Of a stretch of 64,000 bases of DNA, positions 37,201 through 47,100 are shown piece by piece (the stretch's first letter is position 1; each line of letters begins with the position of its first letter). The stretch is from Desmodesmus armatus (taxonomy: Eukaryota > Chlorophyta > Chlorophyceae > Sphaeropleales > Scenedesmaceae). The stretch is from positions 930,001 to 994,000 of the forward strand of contig VIIQ02000004.1 in the NCBI GenBank assembly GCA_007449985.2, read 5' to 3'. The notes beneath the pieces were generated by a model that was not told where the DNA came from, made no database searches, and saw nothing but the letters and a program-made list of their open reading frames with translations. A program made the translations under genes and the position numbers.

Positions 37201-39239
37201 CCAGCCCCACCGCAGTCCCAGCCAATGCCAACTCCTTCCAGTGCTCACCTACTAGCCTGGCAGGCACAAGGTGTGTTGCGGCCTGTAAGGATGGCTTTGC
37301 AGCAGGAACTGCAGGCGCCCCCACAGTCACCTGCGGTTCAACAGGAGCCTGGTCCTCGACAGTCACAGGCTCATGCGTGAGAGGTGAGTCTGAGGCCGTG
37401 GTGGTGGTGGTTGTTTTAGTGGTTGAGGGCGGGGGGCTTGGTTGTCCAGTACCTTACTGTGGACGCAACCGTTGTGGCAATATCATGGAATCCTGATGCA
37501 GGACTGAGGCTCGTCTGCTGATCACCGTGATGGCGTAAATGCACATGCGGCAGATCAAGGCCCCTGTCTGAAAGCTACAGATGCTTTCAGCCAGATCTCT
37601 AGCCCTACACGATCAACACGGATTGCCACAGGTCCACAGCATGACAGGCCCTGAAGATGTTCATGCTACTTTCAGCTCGCCAAGCAGTGCTTGGTTGTAT
37701 GAGGCCCAACCCTGTCTGGATGTTCACATTGATGATGTGCCTGCTTGCCTCTCTCCTGTGTTTGTTGCTCATCCTCGCAGTCTGCCGCACAGCCCCGGTG
37801 TCGAACCCTTCCAACGGCATCTTCAGCTGCCCGACAAACATCACAGCAGGCAGCACGTGCACTGCTCAGTGCAACAGCGGTTACAGAGGTGCTCCCACTG
37901 TGACTTGCTCCAGCACAGGCACCTGGGAAACTATCCGCGGGACGGCATGTACACCAGGTAGGCGGGTAATGGCAGACATGCTGACCGTGAACGGCTCTCT
38001 TGCTGCTGCTGTGACTCATCACTGGGTGATTGGCAGACAGGCTGAATTCATGATCGTGATGAAGATATGCACTGCAGGAAGGCAGAGGGTGGACTTGCCT
38101 CAGACACCTGAAATTGAGGCAACTTAAATTGTCAGATATGGCAGCACAGCACAGCAGAGCACGGCAGGGTGTAAAGTCCAGGCTACGTGTTTAGCCGCTG
38201 TGCTGTGTAACTGGCAGGCACTGTGCCACTTTTCCCCTGTAAGTAAGCTGTTGGTCCTCATGAGGCACCAAGGCACAGGAGCGGTTGAGCTGTTGAGCAC
38301 TGCTGGCCGTGCTAAGCTTGAAGCAAAGCACTTGTTTGAAACGTGTCGCCCTGAATTAATGGCATTGAGTGCTGCTGAACTGATGTCATGCTGCTCTGTC
38401 ACCTGTTGCAGCGTGCACTGTTCAACCCCCGGCCGTGGCCAACGCGACCTTCGCCTGCCCCATCACCAACCTCAACGCACGCTGCACGGCCACATGTGCT
38501 AGGGGCTTCACAGGGTCTCCTTCCTACCTGTGCTCCGCCTCCAACACCTGGAGCTCTCGTACAGGCAGCTGCACTCCTGTCCGTGAGTCCCCTGCTTGTC
38601 AATCAGCTATCTAACGCAGTGAGAGATGCATGAAGTTATTAATGACCCTTATCACCTTTCTGCTGTGGGAAGGCACTTCACAGCTGTCAAAGAGACCACA
38701 CCTGCACAATGTAGCCTGACGAGCACAGCATGCCTTTCGCCGTGGGCACTGTTGCTCGCCCTCCTCATAGCTTTGCATCACACAACTTAGTATACAACAG
38801 CCAAACCTCAACAGTACTTATTGCTGGCCGCTTCAACCATGATCAACTTTCAAGTCTCTGAGTCAGAGCCCTGTGATCGTGACTAGTGCATGTACATATG
38901 AGAGCAGTATGGGAAGAACGATGTTCGTGCTGCCCTGGCCGGTCTGCTCAGAAAAAATTCCACCGGCTGGGACCAACGTAATAGTTGAACTGCAAAGACT
39001 GGCAACAGCCCCTGCTGACGTGTACCATCGTGTTCTGCTGCTGCCTTCCATTGCTTGCAGTGTGCACCAGAACCCCCCCCACCCAGACTCGTACCAGCTG
39101 GCCTACTACCTGCAGCAGAGCTGCGGGGAGTGTCTGCACTGGAGTCTGCTCACCAGCAAAAGCCAACCCAGCAACAGCCACCTGCACCTTGGCCAGCAGT
39201 GGCACTACTGCATCCTGGGTTATCACAGGCACATGTTAG
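16248..39239 (+). CDS. Secreted zinc metalloprotease with PPC-like domain and 32 six-Cys sushi/CCP-like modules (copy 1; two disabled exons)
   Basis: Predicted secreted endopeptidase with a very long adhesive tail. Exons 1-12: 16248-16466, 17102-17506, 17896-17998, 18426-18511, 18874-19045, 19383-19488, 19954-19993, 20326-20396, 20627-20677, 20916-20958, 21157-21278, 21406-21728. Exons 13-44 each encode one module, 22142-22321 to 39061-39239. The start is MIPERLRVAAW with a hydrophobic signal peptide ending near VESARP. Exon 2 is Ala-rich and carries a His tract. The catalytic part has IYLDFNG, TTTGTWWN, IWRGVSEDFAAFNVDVTT and GGSGGIAYL, and the zinc site HEIGHT/LGLRHDG split over exons 7 and 8, with PIMGAPY as the Met-turn in exon 9. 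Exon 12 resembles a bacterial pre-peptidase C-terminal (PPC) domain. The full reading would be about 2,450 aa, but exon 16 contains TGA (23393-23395) and exon 28 lacks one base. Unless those exons are skipped, the protein stops after three complete modules. Confidence 0.85.
17396..17460 (+). other. Histidine-rich tract in the protease prodomain (copy 1)
   Basis: Exon 2 encodes HNHHHHHHHDHHHHYRH just before the block LAALLNTEELPTPWK. The paralogue has a similar but longer run (nine consecutive His plus interspersed His, Gln and Asp) at the same place, about 50250-50315. The position is conserved while the exact length varies. Metal binding or prodomain inhibition is an inference. Confidence 0.85.
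19523..19586. repeat. (GTAT)n microsatellite in intron 6 of metalloprotease copy 1
   Basis: About 16 uninterrupted tetranucleotide units. It lies in the intron between the GGIAYL exon and the HEIGHT exon. It produces spurious open frames reading MYVCMYVC. Confidence 0.95.
22142..22321 (+). other. CCP-like module 1 (shared with the paralogue)
   Basis: First sushi-like module after the PPC-like domain. It reads VVCATAPAENPANGTFSC, CTAAC, then TCLQDGTWSAIVGSC, with cysteine spacing C-x14-C-x9-C-x3-C-x11-C-x12-C. Relative to the classical four-Cys CCP fold there is an extra pair (second and third Cys). The equivalent in copy 2 is 55507-55686. The exon is entered with two bases completing a split codon and left in phase 1. 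Confidence 0.8.
22476..24220 (+). repeat. CCP cassette 1: modules A-B-C-D-E
   Basis: Five exons: A 22476-22643 (SPSLGNGTFSC), B 22888-23070 (TTQPAAVASGTYLC), C 23298-23474 (TATPTNPANGVYSC), D 23640-23810 (NLPPTNPANGSFSC) and E 24050-24220 (STAPANPAGGAFSC). All are phase 1 at both ends. Module C has a premature TGA (listed separately). Introns are homologous to those of the other cassettes, so whole genomic segments were duplicated, not only exons. Confidence 0.85.
23298..23474 (+). pseudogene. Disabled module exon (cassette 1, module C): nonsense codon
   Basis: In the open frame the exon reads through CTATC-type cysteines and then meets TGA at 23393-23395. The three sister C exons (25636-25812, 29324-29500, 31563-31739) have GGA (Gly) at that point, in the context NTGWVG. 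One G-to-T change explains it. The splice sites are intact. The exon is 177 nt with phase 1 on both sides, so skipping it would restore the frame. Confidence 0.88.
24837..26572 (+). repeat. CCP cassette 2: modules A-B-C-D-E
   Basis: Exons A 24837-25004, B 25254-25436, C 25636-25812, D 25999-26169, E 26402-26572, all open. The cassette, with its introns and the preceding ~550-bp intron, is almost identical to cassette 3 (3,702 bp downstream). The differences seen are a few substitutions, a 13-nt block (near 25155) and a small deletion in the leading intron, so this duplication is recent. Confidence 0.88.
26637..27994. mobile_element. Fold-back / non-autonomous DNA element inserted in the intron between CCP cassettes 2 and 3
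   Basis: The ends are inverted repeats: catggcattttaccacctcc at 26637 and its complement (one mismatch) ending at 27994. Inside, two arms of about 345 bp (about 26795-27136 and 27315-27660) are near-perfect inverted copies separated by a ~180-bp loop, so the element can fold into a long hairpin. The sister introns at 24221-24836 and 30260-30848 show the empty site: acaccatc joins directly to tcttacgatc. Target duplication is at most 1 bp. The arms and loop contain short open frames (for example 27324-27752) that I do not recognise, so it is probably a decayed element. Confidence 0.8.
28539..30259 (+). repeat. CCP cassette 3: modules A-B-C-D-E (E frameshifted)
   Basis: Exons A 28539-28706, B 28942-29124, C 29324-29500, D 29687-29857, E 30090-30259. 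Module A differs from cassette 2 by Gly-to-Asp (CDTNSP) and Gly-to-Glu (CNETC). Module E has a one-base deletion (listed separately). The rest is essentially identical to cassette 2. Confidence 0.88.
30090..30259 (+). pseudogene. Disabled module exon (cassette 3, module E): one-base deletion
   Basis: The sister exons read aaccggggcatgcac near their end; this copy has aaccgggcatgcac at 30241-30254, one G fewer. The exon is 170 nt instead of 171. The frame shifts after GTWTSATG, the last cysteine is lost and the next exon would be read out of frame. Splice sites are intact, so skipping this exon would preserve the frame of the rest. Confidence 0.88.
30849..32476 (+). repeat. CCP cassette 4: modules A-B-C-D-E
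   Basis: Exons A 30849-31016, B 31174-31356, C 31563-31739, D 31915-32085, E 32306-32476, all open. It is more diverged from cassettes 2 and 3 than those are from each other, both in introns and at several residues, so it is an older duplicate. Confidence 0.88.
32477..33762 (+). other. Long intron between CCP cassette 4 and the next module A
   Basis: 1,286 nt, about 680 nt longer than the matching introns of the other cassettes. Its ends align to them (gcgctgaacaacg near 32580; the actagcacttcg and cagtcagcac blocks near 33500-33620). The extra DNA, roughly 32650-33400, has a purine-rich stretch with aaggggtttggagggatggg. It may be an insertion, but I found no terminal repeats. Confidence 0.5.
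33763..38582 (+). repeat. CCP modules 22-31 in mixed order: A-F-G-D-E-A-F-G-H-I
   Basis: Ten open module exons: A 33763-33930, F 34147-34332, G 34683-34874, D 35188-35358, E 35706-35882, A 36200-36367, F 36737-36919, G 37192-37383, H 37781-37957, I 38412-38582. F modules share PTAPTGG/TTPAGG and G modules share ANANxFQCSPTSLAGTRC. The order A-F-G-H-I matches the compact paralogue, with an inserted A-F-G-D-E block in front. This indicates duplication of the A-F-G segment plus a copy of D-E from the cassettes. Confidence 0.85.
39061..39239 (+). other. Terminal CCP-like module J and stop codon of copy 1
   Basis: The last exon reads VCTRTPPTQTRTSWPTTC, CTGVC, and ends ASWVITGTC before TAG at 39237-39239, immediately after the sixth cysteine. 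The paralogue has the same terminal module and stop (58609-58787). There is no membrane anchor after it, consistent with a secreted protein. Confidence 0.85.
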
Positions 39240-39257
39240 TAGGCTCAGCCTACTACA

Positions 39258-39366
39258 AGGCTGCACTGGAATCTGCACACTCACAACGGCCAACCCACCA
39301 ACTGCCACCTGCACCTTGGCTAGCAACACTACCGCATCATGGAGTGTGTCAGGCGCCTGTCGTTAG
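39258..39366 (+). repeat. Partial duplicate of terminal module J after the stop codon
   Basis: About 20 nt beyond the stop, a stretch again encodes the second half of module J (PPTATCTLAS, TTASWSVSGAC) and ends in TAG at 39364-39366. A ctactacaag sequence before it could serve as an acceptor. The paralogue lacks it. Confidence 0.65.
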
Positions 39367-39379
39367 TAACAGTTGCAGT

Positions 39380-39438
39380 TACAGTATTTGGCACGGCAAA
39401 GCCGTGCATTCCGCAAGGGAGCCAGGGGCTCATTGGGT
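39380..39438 (+). repeat. Short two-hairpin dispersed element, copy 1
   Basis: A stretch of about 60 nt contains two stem-loops: ggcacggcaaagccgtgc and gagccaggggctc, joined by attccgcaagg. The same element occurs at 59650-59710 but at a different place relative to the homologous flanking DNA. Confidence 0.7.
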
Positions 39439-42205
39439 GCTTGTGGAGGTGCATGTGTATGGATGCGTGTTGTTGCTTGAGTAGGATGTGTGCGCATGAG
39501 TGTTGCATTTTGGTATGCACATGTGTTGCAGCCCCAAGAACGGTGCATGCAGACACAGGAGTGGGTTAATTCAGCGCACTCTTCTTTCGCTCTCTGTTTT
39601 TTTTCATCTCGTGCTTCTGTGTCTGCTTCAAGTTGGTCGTGGTTGTGTTGTCAAGGTGCGCTCATTGACTGTGCACAATTGACGCCAAGCACCATCATTG
39701 CTGAGAAAGGAATGTTTGCTCAGATCTTATGCATGTTGGCAGGGGTACTGCATTATGGCATGCTCACCCGCACGGCACTTGACTGACACCAGGCTTGTGT
39801 GACGCTGGCTCCAGTGCCTGCCATGCTCTCAGTGGGTGTGTGAAAGCATCCTTGGGCCATGTGTACAGATGCTCTATTGTTCAGTTACACGTTTGCTGCT
39901 GGTGTGCTGTCGGCTCTCTATGCTCCTCTTGCCAGACTGTCCGTGTGCCACACACAATGATGCACAGCACAGCATGCACAGCACAGCATGCACAGCACAG
40001 CAACACTAGTACGTGTCATGGTTTTCCTAAGGCAGGTTTTGGCTCGGAGGGTACAGCTGGGGGTGTGATGCAGGGCAGGTGGGCTTGGGGTGTTGTGAGT
40101 GTGGTAGTAGACCCAAGATCCAGGACCTGAGCATGCTTTTTGTGTGTGTGGCCGCTGCCAACGCCTTACGGCCACAAGCAGTGTATGTGTGCTTTCACCA
40201 GCCAGTTGATAGAGCAGAGATGCCTTTTGCGGGTCACCATATGGCGATGCATCTGTGCTGATCGTTGCTATGCACTGGAGCTGTTGCCAACTCCATAGTT
40301 GTCTTTTCACATGCCGGCAGAGGTGATGGTGTGGCATTAAAAGAATGCGGCATCTTGTATGGTTTGTTGGCTGGCGAGCATCATGAAAGCTGGGCACTGC
40401 AACGCCCATGTGTTTGCTGGGTCAGGTGGCTGTTGTCAGCAGTACCAACACCAGGGACATGGCTTTTGTTCACATGGTACATCATGTAGAACAGCACCAG
40501 TCGCCCCTGTAGTGTTTTGGGAGCTCCATCCACTTTCAGGTGCTGCTTGTGTACTGCTTTGTGTCTTCCTCTTTGTGATACATTTCTCCTGCCTTTGTTG
40601 GCCACCTTCATGTGCACAGGTCATCCTGTGACCTGGCCGCTTGAGATTATCAACACCGTACGGTGATCAGGCCAGCGACTAGTCAGCTACTACTCTGATA
40701 GACTCAGCCCAGATTGCAGCAGCTGCCAAGCATGCAGTCAGTGTCACTTACTGAGTTCTATGGTGTGCATCACTGCATCATATCCGTGCAAGGTGCACAG
40801 CCTGTTGTGCTGGCCCGGCCCGGCCCGGCCCTGTTCAACCGTGTAGTTGTGCCGCACCAGTGACTGCACCTGGCTGCTGGTCAAGATCTCTCTCTTTTCT
40901 CTTTCTCTTTTCTTTCTTTTTTGTGTCTGTTTTGTTCAGCAAGACCATCCGTACCCACCTTTTGAAGGATCGAGACCTTGGTTGTAGCGGGCAGGACCTT
41001 GGTGGTAGGGGGCAGTGTTGTGGCTTGTCGACGGGTGATCAGCGGAAAACCTGATCTACCCGAGCAGTAGATGCCAGTGGGCTTGTGTCACAGCATGATG
41101 AATTCATGAATGGATGTTTATCTGGGACTCTGTACATGGTCATGTTTTCTTGCGATTACCATTGATGAGTATTTGGTGAAGTCTTTACAGCACGCTTTCC
41201 CTGCCTCTGGCACCTGCTTTCCTTGTCAGCATTTTCAGTTGGGCCCCAATGGTGTACGGTATGCTGATGTATGCGGTGGCCCAATTCTGGCAGAATTCAG
41301 TGCATGCCAATACAGTACTGGCATGCACAATCATTGTGACAATGTTTGTGGATTGCTTGGATGGCAGGATATCAGATGCGGCCACCACACATGTGAACAC
41401 CACGTGCTTGCATCATCCATGCTGTCTTGAAGGTGCCTGGCTGCTCCCCTGTGCCCCGCTGCACTTGCTCCCCCTGCCTGGTTCCATCGTGCCAAGCGTG
41501 CCACGATTCCATCGTGCCAATGATTGCGAGCTGTAAGTGGTCATAGCAGCTCCTGTCAGATCCTGTCAGATTGACTTGACATCATCCTTGAAACATGGTG
41601 TTGGTCCTGAGGCCATGAGGTATCCACTGCGTGACGCCTGCCTGACTGGCCTGCACCTCCATTTCGGCAGCGTCACTGTGTCTCCAATGCCAAATGACTG
41701 TCTATCCTAGGTACCACAAGTCACAAGTCACTGTGACAGTGCACCCAACTCTGCTGGCTCACTAACCACCTCTTTTTGTTGACAGACACGGCAGCTTCAG
41801 CCTCTGCGATCTTATTACAACTCTGCTGGCTGACTGGGAGGCCAATAGCAGGCCAGACTCCCTCAAGTAGCCCACCCCCAGTGACTTGGGGGGGGGGGGC
41901 TAGCAGGCTAGGGAGGGGGTAGGGTGGCTGCACATTGTTCCACAGTGTTGCCCGACATCAGTTGGAGTCCAACTGAATCCCCAGACAAGTCAGCAGGGCA
42001 CTGCTCCTCCCTCAGGCTTGCTCTCCTTCAGTAGTGTCTCCACGACAATGGACGCCACCCAGTTGTTGATCTTGATGGGGCACAATGTTTCAGCAGATGA
42101 TGTCAAGTTGTGTGATGCAAACAGCTTTGTCCGTAGCCACTGTGCTCACAGGTAGTCACATTGGTGTACCACACCAGCGTATGTTGCAGCACAACCATAT
42201 TCGAG

Positions 42206-42310
42206 ATAGGTATTACATAGGTCGTCACCACTTGGGGGTGACGGTAAATAATTGTGGGTCACCCCCAGGGGGTGACCTGTAAATTGTTTCACCGTCACCA
42301 TCAAGTCCCC
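42206..42310 (+). repeat. Left terminal inverted repeat of the transposon
   Basis: It matches the reverse complement of 48691-48792. It holds the palindromic blocks gtcaccacttgggggtgac and ggtcaccccc-a-gggggtgacc, which could be transposase binding sites or hairpins. Confidence 0.88.
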
Positions 42311-42966
42311 TTGTGCAGCAGCCCACTCTGAGGCCTGCAGAACAAAGCAACAGGTGCAAGGTATCATATAAATTTCTTCCAGTTGATCCTAGCTGCTGCA
42401 GACCTCAAAAATAATGCCGCCAGCAGTGTCTCGGCGGAGAGCAGGGCGATTCCCAAAATACCCCCACCACCCGTACGCATATGTGCGCAAATGGAAACAC
42501 AATGCGAGGAATAATCCCAGTGTCACTACGGTTGCAACCATTGTGGCAGGCTATGCGTGTGCTAACAATCGGCAAGGCCCCGTCTACGACAGTGCCTTGC
42601 ATATTCCTTACTATATTCTAAGTACAAGTGAACATTTCGGTTGTGTGATGCAGCATTCGGCGTTGGTCAGACTCAACCACCGGTCAACGTTGCTTCGCTG
42701 CTTGCACTGTCGGATTGCATTCATCGTGACCTTTTCTGGCACGCGTTGGTCATGTTGTTTGAAAGTGGATCACATCCTTCTACTCGTGCAGGTTGCGTTT
42801 GAAAAAATGTCATCAACGGCCAGAGAGGCTCCTTGATGTCTCTTTTCGCTGCGGTGTGTTGCATTATGTTCGCATGCAACGTGTGACAATTGTCTGAACG
42901 CCATCAAAGTGTACACCTGCCCTCTTTGATCCTGATGGTGATCCTCACCTGTGATCCTGTCGTCTG
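42311..42966. other. Transposon subterminal region
   Basis: It holds a basic open frame starting at 42414 (MPPAVSRRRAGRFPKYPHHP), which could be an alternative first exon of the transposase, and an acceptor-like ctactcgtgcag near 42779-42790. Neither is firm. Confidence 0.35.
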
Positions 42967-44195
42967 ATGTCTTCATTTGTGGGAAGGGCTCATAACAGAC
43001 GCGCTGCTCCATCCGTTGCAAGAGTCAACTTTCCTGTTGCACCTCAAGTTCCACCTGTCAGCTCTGTTGATGAGCAGCAGCAGCAAACCCATCAACAACA
43101 GCAAGATGCTGCGTTTGACAGTGGTGATGGTGGGCATGCTGGGGATGGCGACCATGACGCTCAGTGGCAGCACTCAGGCGGTGTTCAGCCAGACACAGCA
43201 ACGTCAGAGCAGTGGGAGCAGGGTACTCAGCTCAGATACAGGGCGCAGTCCAGGCGGGAGCCTACTGTTCGAAGTGCAGCAGCCAACAATGTATCAGCTG
43301 CACGCCACTGGGCCCTTCTCGAAGACCCAGATGACTGGATATCTGCTTCGATGGACCGCATCAGCCTCAGACAATGTGTACACAGAGCGCTGGCAGGCCA
43401 CATTCAACATTGGTGAGGACTTGCTGTAGCGCATTGTTGCCACATGTTGGGGCCATCAAGTTTCATCCAGTGTGCTGCATGAATGTTCTGGCAGCTGATT
43501 GAGTTAGGTGACTGCAATGAGCAGTGTTCAATGTGTTTGCACTGTTATTGTTGTGCAGCTGTAACGAGGCGCCATGCCCCTCTTGGGGTGCTGCCAGGAC
43601 AACCGCAGCATCTTTGAGGCTGAGGTTGTTCTGGTGACCTTTACAGCTCTGATCAGCATCAAGGTGCCAAAGCGCAAATGCTCCAGGTGAGGCCATGGCT
43701 GTCTGGAATGGGCTGGCAGTTTGTGCGTCGCCTTGGTCACCTGCACATAGGCGCAGCAGTTGAGCATACACCTCCCACAGCCCACCAAGTTGTCGTGGCA
43801 GAAAGCAGGTGACAACAGCGGTATAACTCGTATGCCAGCCTGGTAGCCCTACTGCACTGAAGTGTTTTGATACGCCACGCTGTTGCCCTGGTTTTGCAGG
43901 TGTGCAGCTGAGTACAACCTTCACCCCTTCAGAGCAGGCTGCTACCCTGGTACTCCTGTCAAAGCAGTGCAGCTGGAGCGCAACAACCCAGCACCACCGC
44001 TGTGGTTCAGGGCTGACCTGCTGCAGCAACTGTACACAAAGCGGCAGTTCCAGCAGCGCATGAGCATCACCAGTGTTGCAGATGCCTTGCACCAGCAGTT
44101 GGCATCAGAGGGTCTCTGGGTTGAGGGTGTGGCAGCAGCACGGTTTGGCAAGAACCTACGTGCTGCCCTCAACAGCTTTGCAGCATTGCAGAGCC
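42967..44195 (+). CDS. Truncated KDZ-like transposase (N-terminal region only)
   Basis: Two exons: 42967-43412 and 43900 to about 44195. The donor TG|GTGAGG and acceptor ttttgcag|G form a Trp codon and give a continuous frame, HIQHW-CAAEYNLHPF. The protein begins [15 protein letters not shown], has a Gln-rich stretch, then HWALLEDPDDWISASMDRIS, and continues into FRAGCYPGTPVKAVQLE, PLWFRADLLQQLY and MSITSVADALHQQL. The arrangement 'Cys, G-Y-P-x-T-P, then a helix with LL' resembles the N-terminal region of Kyakuja-Dileera-Zisupton transposases as I remember them. After about 44190 the frame degenerates into sequence antisense to the convergent gene, and the RNase H-like catalytic core is missing. 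So this copy cannot encode an active transposase by itself. The start codon choice is moderately certain. Confidence 0.6.
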
Positions 44196-47100
44196 CGCAC
44201 CCATGCTGCCACTACCAGCAGCAGTTGAGCCCTCTGCTGCTGCTGCTGCACGCGCATTGTACTGCTGCGCTGTGCTGCTGCCGCCCCGCTGCTGCCGCTC
44301 TGCCCCAGCGCCGGCACCCACGCTGCCACTACCAGCAGCAGTTGCAGCAGGTGCTGCCGCAGGTGCGTCATTCCCAATGCGCTGCGCTGTGCTGCCGCGT
44401 CTCTGCTGCTGCAGGGCTGACCCAGAACCATCACCGCTGCCGTCGTTCACAGTGGCATGAGGTCCGGCAGCTGCTGCCTCTGCTGCTGGATTGGCACTGC
44501 GCCGCGCAGCGCTACGGGCTGCATGCTGCTGCCGATTCCTACCAGCACCCCCCCCATGTCGCCGCTTCTGCCGCCGCGACCCCGCTGCTGCTGCCGCCGC
44601 CGGTGCAGCCGCCGCTGCTGCAGCGCTTGCACTGCGAGCGCGAGCGCCACCAGCAGCTGATGCCCTTGAGCGGCCGCTGCCCTTGGGCCGCCCTGGGCCT
44701 CGTCCGTGACTCACCACATGCAGCACACGCTCAAGATAGGAGCACATTTTCTCGCCTGCCGCTGGCCCTTGCTGCCGCAGCACAGACTGAAAGAACTGTC
44801 GTGGCTTATCTGGCTGGTTGGCTGGCGGCTCGTCTGGCTGGTTGGCTGCAACAGCTTTCGAGTGCTGCAGCCAGTGCTGCAGCACACGCTCAAGCTCGGC
44901 CTTCTGCAGCTGCAGCAGCGGACCAGTGGGCACATCATCCGGCAAGTTCTTCTGCCGCCTGTACCCCCCACAAACCTCACACGGCGCCTCATCAGGAGCC
45001 AAGCCCGGATCTGGCTCACGGTACCCTTGACACACCTTGCGGTGGTGGTCTGCGTCAGTGGGGCGACCTGCGAGGGTGCAGCATGCAAGACACGCGGTGT
45101 GGCAGTCAGATTGGTACACATCTTTGTCGGGACTGGCACAGTTGTAACAACATGAAAGGCAGGTACAAGCATACACACACCAAGCCTACTAAGTTGAACA
45201 TGTGTACAGTAACACTTATTGAGGCATTTGAAAAGGTACTATGTCTTCTCCAAACAAAGCACCTTGCTTGCTAGACTGCAGTAAGCATGTAGCTAGTTTA
45301 TACAATAACACACACAATCAGCTTGATCAAATGTGCCGTACCTTGACCACTGATGCCCAATTTTCAATCTGTTGCAGGATTGACAATACGGACGTCACCC
45401 CCCCCCTCCGACGCCACTACCCTTGCATATGCACGCATGCAAAAGCAAACAGTTGCATGCACACGCAAAGGCACCCTCTCCCGCACAGACACCCACACAG
45501 AACAAACAGCCTTACACCAATCCACCCACAGAGAAGGCAGAAGCAGTTCGCATGCTCAGCTCACCCTCTGGAGTAACTCCCTCCGGCAGCTGCATGGCCA
45601 GGTATGGGGCAACCTTCCTGATGGCGTCTACAGCTGCGACGCGCCCACCCCCCCGAACTGCCTCAGGTGATGGGATCTGATCCACTGTCAGGCTGGCAGG
45701 ATTCACCGATGCAAAGACCAGGTCTGAGTCAGGGCGCAGCTCCGCATAAATCAGCTCCACCAGCTGCTGAACCAGCTGCATGATCTCTGGATTGCCCGCC
45801 AAGCTGGGGGACACATCAAGAGCGAGATAGCCCAGGGGCGTGACGAACGCCGAGACCAACCCAGCCCTTGTGACGCGTGGGTCATCACCGTAGGCCAGGT
45901 GGTAGCTGATGTCCTGTTGGAACAGGTGGACCATGAGCTCCCTCATGATACGCAGGCGCTTCTTGCTGGCGTTGGACGAGCAGTCGCGCTGCACTTCGCA
46001 GTACTGGTTCTTTGTCCAGTCATCAACCGGCACCTTGTTACCCCTCCACAGCGGTGGGACCCCCACAGCTGCTGCCGCTGCTGCTGCCCTAGCTGGTGCT
46101 GCTGCTGCCCTAGCTGCTGCTGCTGCTGCCCTAGCTGCCACTGAGGCGGCTTCATCTGCATCATCTGCTGTTGTTGCTTCATCTGTGGCTGCAGCTGCTG
46201 CAGCTGCTGCAGCCGCTGCTGCTGCTGCTGCTGCATCTGATGGCGCTTCGGTGCCAGCAGCACCATCAGCAGCAGCCTCAGGCTCCATTGCCGCAGCGGC
46301 CGCAGCCGCGGCCGCATCCGCAGCCGCTGCGGCACGGCGAGCTCGTGCCATCACGTCTGCAGCGGCAGCAGCGCCAAACTGGGGGCCAAACTCACCCTCC
46401 CCCACTGCAGTGCCACCCGTGTCGTCCTCCAGAGCGTCTAGCAGCTCCGGCATGTCATCACCTGCCTCGGCCCCTCCGGCAGCTGTGCTAGCCTGCCTGC
46501 CTTTGCCCCGTTTGACACCTGCTGTGCTCTTGGAAGCGCTTTGTGCTGTTCTGGTGCGGGAGCTGCCACCAGCTCCTGCAGCAGGCGGTAGTGTAGCCGC
46601 TGTGCCCGCGCCTGAGGCAGGCACTTTGCCAACAGAAGCTGTGGCACGCGGCCTGCCAGGAGCTCTAGCAGCAGGCGGTGCCATGGCAGCTGAACCTGCA
46701 TCTGCTGGTTCGGCACAGGAGTTGCCGTCAGCTGCTGCAGCATGGGGTGCCATAGCAGCTGCAACTGCAGCTGCCTGTGCGGCACCGGAGCTGCGGTCCA
46801 CAGCAGCTGCAGCTAGCGACGCCTTGGCAGCTGCGCCTGCAGCTGCTGGTTGGGCACAATAGTTGCCATCAGCTGCTGCAGCATGGGGTGCCATAGCAGC
46901 TGCGACTGCAGCTACCTGTGCGGCACCGGAGCTGCGGTCCACAGCAGCTGCAGCTAGCGACGCTGGTTGGGCACAATAGTTGCCATCAGCTGCTGCAGCA
47001 TGGGGTGCCATAGCAGCTGCGACTGCAGCTGCCTGTGGGGCACGGGAGCTGCGGTCCACATCAGCTGCAGCTAGCGACGCCTTAGTAGCTGCGCCTGCAG

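Larger units (their letters stand above)
39240..42205. other. 3' flank of metalloprotease copy 1, no gene seen
   Basis: Parts are homologous to the 3' flank of copy 2: 40027-40240 corresponds to about 59165-59370, and 40270-40640 to about 59400-59800. It contains a small hairpin element (39380-39438), a (gcacagcatgcacagcacagc) repeat near 39965-40000, a cggcc pentanucleotide run near 40814-40833, a pyrimidine-rich tract near 40890-40925 and a G run near 41890. A TGTAA lies at 41531-41535. Confidence 0.5.

Noticed and set aside
43883..45274. A 463-codon plus-strand open frame over the transposon centre
   Set aside because: Only its first ~300 nt are transposase-like; the rest is Cys/His/Leu-rich antisense of the Ala-rich minus-strand gene (GCT repeats read backwards).
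45909..46862. A 317-codon Ala/Ser-rich plus-strand frame
   Set aside because: It is a mirror of the GC-rich repeats of the minus-strand cargo gene, with no domain and no splice support.
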